NCBI GenBank assembly: GCA_035536995.1
Contig: DATLNB010000034.1
Location: 1 to 64,000, forward strand
Source of the DNA: AV80 sp035536995
GTDB lineage: Bacteria > Verrucomicrobiota > Verrucomicrobiia > Chthoniobacterales > UBA10450
DNA length: 64,000 bases
Direction of reading: 5' to 3'
Under the pieces are notes generated by a model. It was not told the origin of the DNA. It saw only the letters and a list, made by a program, of their open reading frames with translations, and searched no databases. A program made the translations under genes and the position numbers. Shown piece after piece: positions 42,658 to 50,964 of the stretch (its first letter is position 1; each line of letters begins with the position of its first letter).

Positions 42658-43871
42658 TCCGGGACCGTCGCATTGGAACTGCCTCGTGGCTCACGAATCG
42701 TTCCAGCCATTCCGTTCAGGACCTCGCGCAGAATCGCGGCGAGGACGTCGAATTCCTCCACGCTGAAGTCGGAATAAACGGGGAGCGTAATCGTCGTATC
42801 GGCGTGGCGTCGCGCGTTGGGACATGTCCGGATCTTGGTCGTCCCAGGCCAGTCCTCCAATGACGGCCGGTAATAGCGCCGGATGTCCACGCTGCGCGCC
42901 GCAAGGTCGGCCACGAATCCTTCCACCAAATGGCTTGAAGGAAACTGCACCGGGAACCCGTGCCACGGCCCCGCCCCGGAAATTCGCGGGAACTTCAGCG
43001 CCGCGAACGGTTGAAGCAGCTCGATGTAATTCTGGGCCACAGCCTGGCGCATTCTAAGAATGCCGGGGTAATCATCCAGCACGGCCAGCCCGATCGCCGC
43101 CAGCACTTCGGGCATTTTTCCGTTGATTCCCCAGTTGCCGTGGGGAACACCGCGGTCGAGGCCGAAATTCAACGCGTGCCGCATTTGCGGCAACATGGCG
43201 GCGGCCATTCGAATGGCCGCCCCTTCCCCGACGGCAAACGGTTTCGTCGCGTGCATCGAATAGACTTCGACGCACCGCTCTGGCAGAGCAGCGACCGGGG
43301 ACCCGAGCCCTGAAGCGTTGTCGATAACGACCGGAACACCATGCCGGGCGCAGACCTCGAGCACGTTGCCCAGATCGTAGGCAATCCCGAACGGAACGAC
43401 AGGCACGACCGCCTTGATTTCTCGTGTGGCAAACGCCTCTTCGAGCGCCGCGGGATCGAGGACCCAGTCGTCAGCCCCGACGTCAACCACAACCGGCCGG
43501 CAATCCGCCATCGAAACCGCGCAGGCCGTCCCCGCAAACGAGAACGCCGGCACGACCACATCCCCACGCACCCCGAAAGCTATCAGCGCCGCCGCAATCC
43601 CGGACGTGCAGTTGTTAGCCGACGCAATGACTTCCTCCCCGACTCCGAACGTGCTGGTCAGGCGTTTCTCGAAATCCGTCACCGCGGGCCCGAAGTTGGA
43701 AAACCACCGGGCCTCGTAACTTTTCTGGAGGTACGGAACCCATCGCGCAGGCTCCGGAATTAACGGCCGCATCGCCGGAAAACGGAACGGTCCACGAACG
43801 GTAAGAGCCGCCGCGAAACTTTCCTCCGAGCTAAAGGAGAGCTGGCTCGCCGAACTGAGAAAGTGCTGCAT
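42654..43871 (-). CDS. DegT/DnrJ/EryC1-type sugar aminotransferase
   Basis: A 405-residue PLP enzyme. 'ANNCTSGIAAALIAFGVRGDVVVPAFSFAGTA' contains the cofactor phosphate site, 'VPVVIDNASGLGSP' the cofactor Asp, and 'YSMHATKPFAVGEGAAIR' the Schiff-base Lys. The N-terminal 35 residues are atypical ('QHFLSSASQLSFSSEE'), so the real start could be the Met of 'MRPLIPEPARWVPYL'. Relatives make amino sugars for surface glycans. First gene of the pair with the hexapeptide acyltransferase. Confidence 0.88.
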   Translation of the reverse strand: MQHFLSSASQLSFSSEESFAAALTVRGPFRFPAMRPLIPEPARWVPYLQKSYEARWFSNFGPAVTDFEKRLTSTFGVGEEVIASANNCTSGIAAALIAFGVRGDVVVPAFSFAGTACAVSMADCRPVVVDVGADDWVLDPAALEEAFATREIKAVVPVVPFGIAYDLGNVLEVCARHGVPVVIDNASGLGSPVAALPERCVEVYSMHATKPFAVGEGAAIRMAAAMLPQMRHALNFGLDRGVPHGNWGINGKMPEVLAAIGLAVLDDYPGILRMRQAVAQNYIELLQPFAALKFPRISGAGPWHGFPVQFPSSHLVEGFVADLAARSVDIRRYYRPSLEDWPGTTKIRTCPNARRHADTTITLPVYSDFSVEEFDVLAAILREVLNGMAGTIREPRGSSNATVPE

Positions 43872-44005
43872 GACAGTGACCGGCCGAGTTCTTAATTTGT
43901 TCGGACGCGGCCTGCAAGAACCTTCAACCCCGGGGAGCGATTGCGCAAAAACGCCGGGTCCGCGCGGGAAGTTTGCAACCCCAAACCCGCACGCTAGCCT
44001 TCGCC

Positions 44006-45079
44006 GTGCGCTCGGAAATCGCCTGCCTGGTTGTCACCCATCAAATGACCGCCGAGGCCATCCCGTGGATGAAACGGGCGCGCGAAGTCTTTGGGCGCCT
44101 TGTCATTTTCATCGATCGCCACCGCGCTTCGGCCGACGCGGAACGCCACGCACAGGCAGTTGGAGCTGAGGTTCACTTCAGCGATTCCGCCATGTTTTTC
44201 GCTTCAGATTTCCGGGCCATGGTGAAGGCCTGCGACAGTGAATGGATTTTCTTTCTCGATCACGACGAAGAGCTGAGTCCGGAATGGTCGGATCCGTCCT
44301 GGCGTTCGATTCTTCAAAATACCGAGTTCACTCATTTCCTTTGTTCCCGGCGATGGGTCCTGCGCTCCGGCAACTGGATCGGGTCCTCACCGTGGTGGCC
44401 GGATTTTCAGCTGCGCCTTTTCCGGGCCAATTCGGCAACCCGGTTCCCAAGCAAGCCGCACGAGCCGCTCGCGGTTGCCGGCCCGGCCGCCCTCCTCCGC
44501 CACCTTTCAATCCATCACCACATCTGGCTGCTCGATCAGCCGGCGCGGCACGCAAAAGCGAAGTTTTACGACACTCTCCTTCCCGGCGGCGCGCTCGATT
44601 ACTTTTACCTTTACGAACAATTCAATCTGAAGGAGCAACAGATCCCGCCGCCGGCAGCTTTCGATCCGCGGTCCGATGTCGTGACAATGCCGCGTCTCGA
44701 TCCGGCCATGGTAGGCGCCATAGGCCTGGAGGATGGCCAGGTTCCGGAAAGAATCGGTCCGGGGGAACTCTTCTGGCCCGAGGCCATCCTTCGCAATGGC
44801 GCTGAAGCTACCCTTGTCTCGGCGCCGGGTTATCCGGTCCGCCTCTCCTATCACTGGCGCGATGCAATTAGCGGCGCGACCGAGGTCGTCGATGGACTGC
44901 GCACCGAAATCGTCGATCCAATTAAACCCAGCGAAACACGCGCCGTGGAATACGTCGTCATTTCCCCGGCGCGCCCCGGAATCTTTGAGCTCGAGCTAAC
45001 CGTGGTGCAGGAACAAAATTTTTGGTTCGAGGAGGTCATACCCGGATTTGGAAAAAGATTCCAAATCCAGGTTGGCTGA
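44006..45079 (+). CDS. Glycosyltransferase family 2-like protein with C-terminal beta-sandwich
   Basis: About 357 residues. The front part is a GT-A-like fold: 'IACLVVTHQMTAEAIPWMKRA', then 'DSEWIFFLDHDEELSPEW', where 'LDHDEEL' is the metal-binding position of WaaE-type GT2 enzymes, and 'NWIGSSPWWPDFQLRLFRANS'. The C-terminal ~100 residues ('VRLSYHWRDAISGATEV', 'PARPGIFELELTVVQEQNFWF') form a beta-sandwich I have seen appended to glycan-modifying and methyltransferase proteins. GTG at 44006 is taken as the start; a TTG 33 bp upstream is possible. It likely acts on the surface glycan served by the neighbouring sugar genes. Confidence 0.78.
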   Translation: MRSEIACLVVTHQMTAEAIPWMKRAREVFGRLVIFIDRHRASADAERHAQAVGAEVHFSDSAMFFASDFRAMVKACDSEWIFFLDHDEELSPEWSDPSWRSILQNTEFTHFLCSRRWVLRSGNWIGSSPWWPDFQLRLFRANSATRFPSKPHEPLAVAGPAALLRHLSIHHHIWLLDQPARHAKAKFYDTLLPGGALDYFYLYEQFNLKEQQIPPPAAFDPRSDVVTMPRLDPAMVGAIGLEDGQVPERIGPGELFWPEAILRNGAEATLVSAPGYPVRLSYHWRDAISGATEVVDGLRTEIVDPIKPSETRAVEYVVISPARPGIFELELTVVQEQNFWFEEVIPGFGKRFQIQVG

Positions 45080-45085
45080 TTTTGC

Positions 45086-46858
45086 TCAGGCCGGCACCGG
45101 CTCCGCCGCGACCGGCTCAACCCATTTGCCGTGCTCCCGGATCAGGTCCTGCAGGCGTGCAACGGCTTCGGTTTCCGGAATATTGAACTTCACCGCGGTC
45201 TTGCCGACGTAGAGGTTCACTTTGCCGGGCGCCCCGCCCACGTAGCCAAAATCCGCGTCCGCCATTTCCCCCGGCCCGTTCACGATGCATCCCATAATCG
45301 CGATCTTCACGCCCTTCAGATGAGAGGTTGCTTCCTTGATCCGCGCCGTGGTCGTCTGGAGATTGAATAGGGTCCGGCCGCACGAGGGACATGCAACGTA
45401 GTCGGTCTTGAAAATGCGCGAGCCGGCGGCCTGCAGGATATTGTAACTCAGGCGGAGCGCCTGCCCTGGCGCCTCTTCGCCCTGAATCAGGACGGCGTCC
45501 CCAATCCCATCACAAAGGAGCGACCCAATATTAGTCGCGGCATTGAGCAGAGTATTGAGGAACTCCCGGCCTTCCTTCCCTTTTGCCAGTTCGTCTTTCA
45601 ATAGGATCGGATGCCGCGTTGCGACCTTCGCAGCGAGCAAGCGGAACGCTGCAATCATCGGCAGGTCAAGACCGTCGCACGCTGTCACGAGTTGCGGCTC
45701 GCTCTCCCCGTTCAGCTTCGCGATCGCATCGTCATCCCGCGGATCGAGTTCCCGCACATCCGCTTTTTCATAAACAATCTCGGGCTTGTAATCCCCCAGC
45801 CGGTCGATCTTATGCGCAACCTTGTCGAAACTTTCCTGCCTAACGACTACTCGGATCGTTTCTTCGCCCCCCAACCGAAATCTGTCTCGCTCGATGGTCT
45901 GACTCGGGCGCCGCACGTACGAAAACGGGTCGAACGGCAAATCTGCCGCGACTTTCGGGGCCTCAGGCCGGCGGCCCGTGGTGAAGAGGGCGACCATGGC
46001 CCGCGCCACGGGAATCTCATGGATGCTGTCTTCGGTGAGCGAAACCCGAATGGTGTCTCCGATTCCATCCTCCAACAAAGAACCGATCCCGATCGCGCTC
46101 TTGATCCGGGCGTCCTCCCCTTCCCCGGCCTCGGTCACTCCGAGATGAATCGGATAATTCCAGTCCGCGCCCTCTTCGCTGAGCCGGGCAACCAGCAGCC
46201 GATACGCTGCGATCATTACCTTTGGGTTGCTCGACTTCATCGAGAAAACAAAAGCGTGATAGTCCAGGTCCCGCGCGATCCGGGCGAACTCGAGCGCGCT
46301 TTCCACCATCCCCAGCGGCGTGTCGCCGTATCGGTTCAGGATCCGGTCCGAGAGCGACCCGTGATTGGTCCCGATCCGCATGGCGCGGCCGAGCTCCTTG
46401 CAAACTTTCACGAGCGGCGAGAATCGCTGGCGAATCCGCTCCAGCTCAGCCGCGTATTGCTCGTCGGTATATTCGAGGATCTTGAACTTTTTCGAGTCGG
46501 CATAGTTGCCCGGATTGATCCGGACTTTTTCGACCCACTTGGCCGCTTCCATGGCCGCTTCCGGCTTGAAATGGATGTCAGCGACGATGGGCACGTGGCA
46601 GCCCCGCGCCCGCAAACCGTTCACGATGTTCTGCAGGTTGGCCGAGTCTTTTACTGTCGGGGCGGTGATCCGGACGATCTCGCAGCCCGCTTCGGCAAGC
46701 TCGATTGTCTGCCCGATCGACGCCTCCGTATCCATCGTGTCGCAGGTGATCATCGACTGGACGCGGACCGGGTTCGCGCCTCCGATCCCAACGTTGCCAA
46801 CCATCACCTCGCGCGTCGTGCGGCGGCGGTAATGAAACGGATTCTCGCAGTAGTTCAC
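45086..46858 (-). CDS. ispG: 4-hydroxy-3-methylbut-2-en-1-yl diphosphate synthase, long form
   Basis: A 590-residue [4Fe-4S] enzyme of the MEP isoprenoid pathway. The TIM barrel opens with 'GNVGIGGANPVRVQSMITCDT' and 'VRITAPTVKDSANL', and includes 'MRIGTNHGSLSDRIL'. A long central insertion (about 270-470), as in plant, chlamydial and Bacteroidetes enzymes, separates it from the Fe-S domain with 'YVACPSCGRTLFNLQ' and 'IAIMGCIVNGPGEMADADFGYVGG'. The Cys ligands are present. GTG start forms a GTGA overlap with the small gene upstream. Last gene of the cdsA-dxr-rseP operon. Confidence 0.95.
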   Translation of the reverse strand: MNYCENPFHYRRRTTREVMVGNVGIGGANPVRVQSMITCDTMDTEASIGQTIELAEAGCEIVRITAPTVKDSANLQNIVNGLRARGCHVPIVADIHFKPEAAMEAAKWVEKVRINPGNYADSKKFKILEYTDEQYAAELERIRQRFSPLVKVCKELGRAMRIGTNHGSLSDRILNRYGDTPLGMVESALEFARIARDLDYHAFVFSMKSSNPKVMIAAYRLLVARLSEEGADWNYPIHLGVTEAGEGEDARIKSAIGIGSLLEDGIGDTIRVSLTEDSIHEIPVARAMVALFTTGRRPEAPKVAADLPFDPFSYVRRPSQTIERDRFRLGGEETIRVVVRQESFDKVAHKIDRLGDYKPEIVYEKADVRELDPRDDDAIAKLNGESEPQLVTACDGLDLPMIAAFRLLAAKVATRHPILLKDELAKGKEGREFLNTLLNAATNIGSLLCDGIGDAVLIQGEEAPGQALRLSYNILQAAGSRIFKTDYVACPSCGRTLFNLQTTTARIKEATSHLKGVKIAIMGCIVNGPGEMADADFGYVGGAPGKVNLYVGKTAVKFNIPETEAVARLQDLIREHGKWVEPVAAEPVPA

Positions 46859-47091
46859 CGCTTGCGCTTCCGCGGGCGGTTGCCGTTTTTCAATTCTTTC
46901 AGGGCAACAACCAATGGCACGTCGATGGTAAGGTGGCCGTCATCTTGATAGACCACGACAGTGTCTTCGTCAGGCGACAACGCCATGAACTCCGGATGGT
47001 CGACCCGAACATGACGCCCGCTCGTTAAAACGATCTCGAAAGGCCGAAAAGGAGCTGTGTAATAGCAGCCTTTAATTTCCTGGAAGGTCAT
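46855..47091 (-). CDS. Small conserved-looking protein, paralogue of the one at 56577-56789
   Basis: 78 residues. The pattern is 'PFRPFEIVLTSGRHVRVDHPEF', 'VVVYQDDGHLTIDVP', then a basic tail 'RPRKRKR'. The protein at 56577 has the same order: 'PFIPFSVRTSAGHEYSVPTIDH', then 'VVVFDDQG'. Both are compact beta-rich proteins with no known function that I recognise. It lies between rseP and ispG and overlaps ispG by 4 bp, so it is translated with essential genes; the position may be incidental. Confidence 0.75.
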   Translation of the reverse strand: MTFQEIKGCYYTAPFRPFEIVLTSGRHVRVDHPEFMALSPDEDTVVVYQDDGHLTIDVPLVVALKELKNGNRPRKRKR

Positions 47092-47144
47092 GGCGGGAGC
47101 ATACCGCGGGGCATGTGCCGATTCAATGCGCGCACCCGCCGGGA

Positions 47145-48569
47145 TTAGGGAGCGGGCGACGTCTGCGCTTTTGCCGGGGCCTCTTTCGGGGCCTTCCGGT
47201 CGCTGTTCTTACCGAACAAATCGCCGATGTCGAAGAAGCTGATGTAAAGCATGTAGCCGATGATCAGGGTCGCGCAGCCGGTCTGGACCCACTCGAGCAC
47301 CTTAATGTTAACCGGCTTCCGGCGGACACTTTCGATCAACGCCAGGACAATGTGGCCACCGTCGAGCACCGGAATCGGGAGCATGTTCAGGATGGCCAGG
47401 TTGACGTTCAGGATCACGCTGAACCAGAGCGCAAGCTTCCAGCCATTATCTCCTTCAAAGAGCATGTAATAAATCCGCACAATCATGATCGGACCGCTCA
47501 TGTGCTGGAGCTTTACGTCCGAGCTGGGCGATGCGACCGCGCCGATCGTTTGCAGCGTGCTCGTGATGCTGTGATACACCTGCTCGACCGGGTCCGGATG
47601 CGACAACGACAGCTGCCCGCCCGCGTCCCATTGCACACCGATCCGCGGCTTGGTCGTGCCTTCGCCTTCCAGCATGGTTGGCGTCATCCGCAGCTGCAGA
47701 TTTTCGCTGCCGCGGCGGACAGCGAGGGTTAGCTCATCGGTCGGGTGAGCCTCGATCTCATCCACCAGGCTCATCGCGTTGTAAATCGGCGTCCCGTTGA
47801 CGGCAGTAATGATGTCTCCCGGCTTCAAGCCCGCCTTGTCCGCCGGCGTACTTGGATCGACCAGCGCGACCACCGGCGTCACCGCGGGCTGAATCATCAC
47901 CTGCCGCGTGCTTTTCCGGCGCCAGCCGCTTGTCTCCGCGATGATCGGAGTGACTTCAACCGTCATCACCTGGCCCGCCCGCTCCACCTTGAACGGAATC
48001 GTCGCACGCTCGCTCCGAACGACGTTCCAGACCACGCTGTCGTTCATCCCAAAGAAGCGGGTCACTCGCCGGTTATCGACCTCGAGGATTTTGTCACCGG
48101 CGCGCAACCCTGCCTTGGCCGCGGGCGATTCCTTGCCGACGTAACCGATCACCGTAGTCAGGTCCGACTCACTTACCGGATGGCCGACCGCCCAGACAAT
48201 GCAGGCGAAAAACAGCGCGAGCAGGACACTGAAGAGCGGGCCGGCGATGGCGACGATAATTTTGTCGAGAGCGGAGATTTTCGGCAGCTCCGCGCGGTCC
48301 ATGTCGGCTTTGCCCTCGATCATGTCCATCGGCGCGAGCTGCGGCAGTTTCACGAAGCCGCCAAACGGGAGTGAGCCTAACGAGTACTGCACGCCATTGA
48401 TCGTCTTCTTCCAGATCGGCTTGCCGAACCAGACGCCGAACCCTTCGATGAAGAGCCCCCGCCACCGCGCAGCCAGGAAGTGCCCCAGCTCGTGCACGAC
48501 GATGAGCAGGTTAAAAAGAACCAGGACTTCGAGGACGATGAAAGTGACGCGCAGGATGTGGGAAAACAT
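47145..48569 (-). CDS. rseP: RIP metalloprotease RseP (site-2 protease)
   Basis: A 474-residue intramembrane zinc protease. The zinc motif HExxH is in 'LIVVHELGHFLAARW' at about 25-38, and the third ligand is in 'LNMLPIPVLDGGHIVLALIE' near 410. Two PDZ domains lie between ('ESPAAKAGLRAGDKILEVD' and 'STPADKAGLKPGDIITAVNGTPI'). Family role: cleaving anti-sigma factors in envelope stress. ATG at 48569, 74 bp after dxr; a palindromic repeat occupies the gap. A Pro/Ala/Lys-rich cytoplasmic tail ends the protein. Confidence 0.94.
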   Translation of the reverse strand: MFSHILRVTFIVLEVLVLFNLLIVVHELGHFLAARWRGLFIEGFGVWFGKPIWKKTINGVQYSLGSLPFGGFVKLPQLAPMDMIEGKADMDRAELPKISALDKIIVAIAGPLFSVLLALFFACIVWAVGHPVSESDLTTVIGYVGKESPAAKAGLRAGDKILEVDNRRVTRFFGMNDSVVWNVVRSERATIPFKVERAGQVMTVEVTPIIAETSGWRRKSTRQVMIQPAVTPVVALVDPSTPADKAGLKPGDIITAVNGTPIYNAMSLVDEIEAHPTDELTLAVRRGSENLQLRMTPTMLEGEGTTKPRIGVQWDAGGQLSLSHPDPVEQVYHSITSTLQTIGAVASPSSDVKLQHMSGPIMIVRIYYMLFEGDNGWKLALWFSVILNVNLAILNMLPIPVLDGGHIVLALIESVRRKPVNIKVLEWVQTGCATLIIGYMLYISFFDIGDLFGKNSDRKAPKEAPAKAQTSPAP

Positions 48570-48576
48570 GGAAATG

Positions 48577-48645
48577 AATCAGGAAGCCATGAAACCAGGA
48601 AATGAGAGATTGAAGTTAAGTTCCTGGCTTCCCGGTTTCCAGATT
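48577..48645. repeat. Imperfect inverted repeat in the dxr-rseP gap
   Basis: Arms at 48577-48601 and 48621-48645 match in 20 of 25 positions when one is inverted. The core is CCAGGAA/TTCCTGG. It fills the whole gap and touches the dxr stop codon. Confidence 0.65.
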
Positions 48646-49801
48646 AACCATTTTGAACCGCCGCTGCTGCATCGTTCCTGGCCCATTGATCGGCGCGCAA
48701 TATGGCATCCAGATCGGGGTGCGCAACGGCGGCGTGGCGTTCCATGACGCCAGCGACCGTCTGCCAGATGCGCGGGAAAGAAATTCTCCGGTCAAGAAAA
48801 GCTGAGACCGCGACTTCATTGGCGGCGTTCAACACGGCCGGGAGCGTGCCGCCGGTTTCCCCCGCCTGACGAGCGAGATTCAACGCCGGGAAATCATCGG
48901 TCCGCGGGGTTTCGAACTCGAGCGAGCGGAGTTTTCCGAAGTCGAGCGGCGGCAGGGAATTCGGGACGCGCTCGGGCCAGGTGACGGCGTACTGGATCGG
49001 GAAGCACATGTCGGAATGGCTCATTTGCGCCAGGACGGAGCCATCGCCAAATTCGACCATCGAGTGGACAATGCTCTGTGGATGAATCACTACCTCCACC
49101 CGCTTCATTTCCACCCCGAAGAGCCAGTGAGCCTCGATCATTTCGAGCCCTTTGTTGAAGAGGGTGGCCGAATCGATGGTGATCTTGGGCCCCATGTTCC
49201 AGGTCGGGTGTCGCAACGCCTGTTCGAGTGTGATCGAATCGAACTCAGCAGCAGGCGTGTTTCGAAACGGACCACCTGACGCCGTCAGGATCAGGCGCCG
49301 CACAGCCGGCGCAGATGCTCCATCGAGACATTGGAAGATCGCATTGTGCTCGCTATCCACCGGCAGAACTCTGACGCCTTTTTTCTTCGCCATCCCCATC
49401 ACTATTTCGCCGGCCACGACCAGGATTTCCTTGCTCGCCACAGCGAGGTCCTTTCCCGCTTCGATGGCGGCCAGCGCGGGTTGCAGGCCCCCGGTTCCAA
49501 CCACTGCGACCAGCACCATTTCTGCCTCTGCCAAACAGGCAATCTCCGCCAGCCCGGTCTGGCCCGTCAGAATTCTTGGTTCGTAAACCAGTGCCGCCCG
49601 CAGCTCGTCCACTTTCGACTCATCCACCAGACAGACGGCCTGCGGCCGCACCCGATTCGCCTGCTCCGCCAGCTTTCGCGCATTCTGGTTCGCCGCCAAA
49701 CCGACGATCTCCATCCGGTCGGGTATATCGTGCGCCACCTTTAAGGCGCTTTCCCCGATCGATCCGGTCGCGCCCAATACGACCACGCGCTTTCGTTTCA
49801 T
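48644..49801 (-). CDS. dxr: 1-deoxy-D-xylulose 5-phosphate reductoisomerase
   Basis: A 385-residue NADPH enzyme, first committed step of the MEP pathway. Visible are the NADPH loop 'VVVLGATGSIGESALKVA', 'LAVASKEILVVAGEIVM', the metal/substrate site 'LPVDSEHNAIFQCL' and 'RLILTASGGPFRN', and 'HPTWNMGPKITIDSATLFNKGLEMIEAHWLF'. The order cdsA-dxr-rseP is a common bacterial arrangement, here extended by ispG. Confidence 0.96.
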   Translation of the reverse strand: MKRKRVVVLGATGSIGESALKVAHDIPDRMEIVGLAANQNARKLAEQANRVRPQAVCLVDESKVDELRAALVYEPRILTGQTGLAEIACLAEAEMVLVAVVGTGGLQPALAAIEAGKDLAVASKEILVVAGEIVMGMAKKKGVRVLPVDSEHNAIFQCLDGASAPAVRRLILTASGGPFRNTPAAEFDSITLEQALRHPTWNMGPKITIDSATLFNKGLEMIEAHWLFGVEMKRVEVVIHPQSIVHSMVEFGDGSVLAQMSHSDMCFPIQYAVTWPERVPNSLPPLDFGKLRSLEFETPRTDDFPALNLARQAGETGGTLPAVLNAANEVAVSAFLDRRISFPRIWQTVAGVMERHAAVAHPDLDAILRADQWARNDAAAAVQNG

Positions 49802-49831
49802 CCGAGACAGATTCGTTTCTCGCCCGCCGGT

Positions 49832-50749
49832 TTAGTCCAGCCTGATGACGAGTCGAAGATAGAAAAACAGAAGCGGCGCGGTGAAGAGCAGGCTGTCCAC
49901 CAGGTCGAGCGCGCCGCCGATCCCGGGCAGAAGATTTCCGGAATCCTTTACGCCGGTGCTGCGCTTGACAATCGATTCTGCCAGGTCGCCGATCACGGCA
50001 GCGAAACCCAGTAACAGGCCGAGCACGGTCGCGTGCGTCCAATTCAAGCCGGGAAGATGGGAGGGCATCAGTTTGAACAGACCCCAGCTCGCCAGGAGCG
50101 AGAACGCCAGGGCGCCGAAGAATCCTTCCCACGTTTTTTTCGGACTGATATGCGGAATCAACGGATGGCGCCCGATCAAGCTCCCGGTCAGGTACGCCCC
50201 CATGTCGCTGAACTTTGTGATTCCGATCAGATAAAGCACATAAAACTGTCCCCGAACCGCGCCGCTTGGATCGCGCGGGACTACGTAGACGATTTTGGTG
50301 ATGAAGTTGTAAAGCCAGAGGACGTAGAGCAGGCCAAAGAGGGTGTAGGCCATGGTCCGGAGCGGCGCGTCGTCGCGCAGGCTGTCGAACATCTGGCGGG
50401 TAAACACGGTCAGGAGAAAAAAGAGAAGCACCGCGACTTCAAAGTCGTAGGAATGGCCCGGCCCGATCCGGGAAAAATAATAGAAGCTGCCGCAGAGCAT
50501 GACGGCGCCGCAGATCATGGCGGTGATCTTGAAGTTCGGGAGCCCCTTGTGATCGAGCATCCCGTAAAACTCCCAGAGCGAGAGCATCCCGAGGGTGCCG
50601 ATCAAGGCGAAGAACGCGATCTCGTAGCCGGAAAAAATGATTCCGAGCGCGATCGACCACAGGACGAGCGTGCTCGCGAAACGAAAAACAAAAACAGAGC
50701 GCGGCGTGGATGGTTTCGCTGCGGCGACGCGCTCGAGCGTCTCGGCCAT
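49832..50749 (-). CDS. cdsA: Phosphatidate cytidylyltransferase (CDP-diacylglycerol synthase)
   Basis: A 305-residue polytopic membrane enzyme that makes CDP-diacylglycerol from CTP and phosphatidate, and so feeds the CDP-lipid pathways. The family signature is visible: 'SDMGAYLTGSLIGRHPL', 'SPKKTWEGFFGAL', 'GDLAESIVKRSTGVKDSGNLLPGIGGALDLVDS'. The usual 'PGHGG-DR-DS' reads 'PGIGG-DL-DS', a variant I associate with chlamydia/verrucomicrobia relatives. Seven to eight hydrophobic helices. First gene of the minus operon. Confidence 0.93.
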   Translation of the reverse strand: MAETLERVAAAKPSTPRSVFVFRFASTLVLWSIALGIIFSGYEIAFFALIGTLGMLSLWEFYGMLDHKGLPNFKITAMICGAVMLCGSFYYFSRIGPGHSYDFEVAVLLFFLLTVFTRQMFDSLRDDAPLRTMAYTLFGLLYVLWLYNFITKIVYVVPRDPSGAVRGQFYVLYLIGITKFSDMGAYLTGSLIGRHPLIPHISPKKTWEGFFGALAFSLLASWGLFKLMPSHLPGLNWTHATVLGLLLGFAAVIGDLAESIVKRSTGVKDSGNLLPGIGGALDLVDSLLFTAPLLFFYLRLVIRLD

Positions 50750-50793
50750 TGCCGCACCATCCGAAATGAAACCTTCAAAGGCAAGACGGTTCT

Positions 50794-50891
50794 GTCCGCA
50801 GATTGACGCAGATTAGCGCAGATTTTCTTTGTGAGAGTTGTTCCCCAGCTTGCCCAAAAAAATCTGCGTCAATCTGCGAAATCTGCGGACC
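50794..50891. repeat. CGCAGATT-type inverted repeat
   Basis: The left arm (50794-50826) repeats CGCAGATT three times and the right arm (50858-50891) repeats the inverse AATCTGCG three times. The short units recur every 10-11 bp. It lies in the divergent gap between cdsA and tdh, and belongs to the same repeat class as 59039-59124. Confidence 0.8.
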
Positions 50892-50964
50892 AAACCTCTG
50901 CCCAAGTCGAATGAGGATTGCACGCTTCCTGGCCTGATCTAGCTTGGACGCGGTGAGCAAGACA

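Noticed and set aside
45611..46948. Long plus-strand frame opposite ispG
   Set aside because: IspG is unmistakable, and the antisense frame has no recognisable domain.
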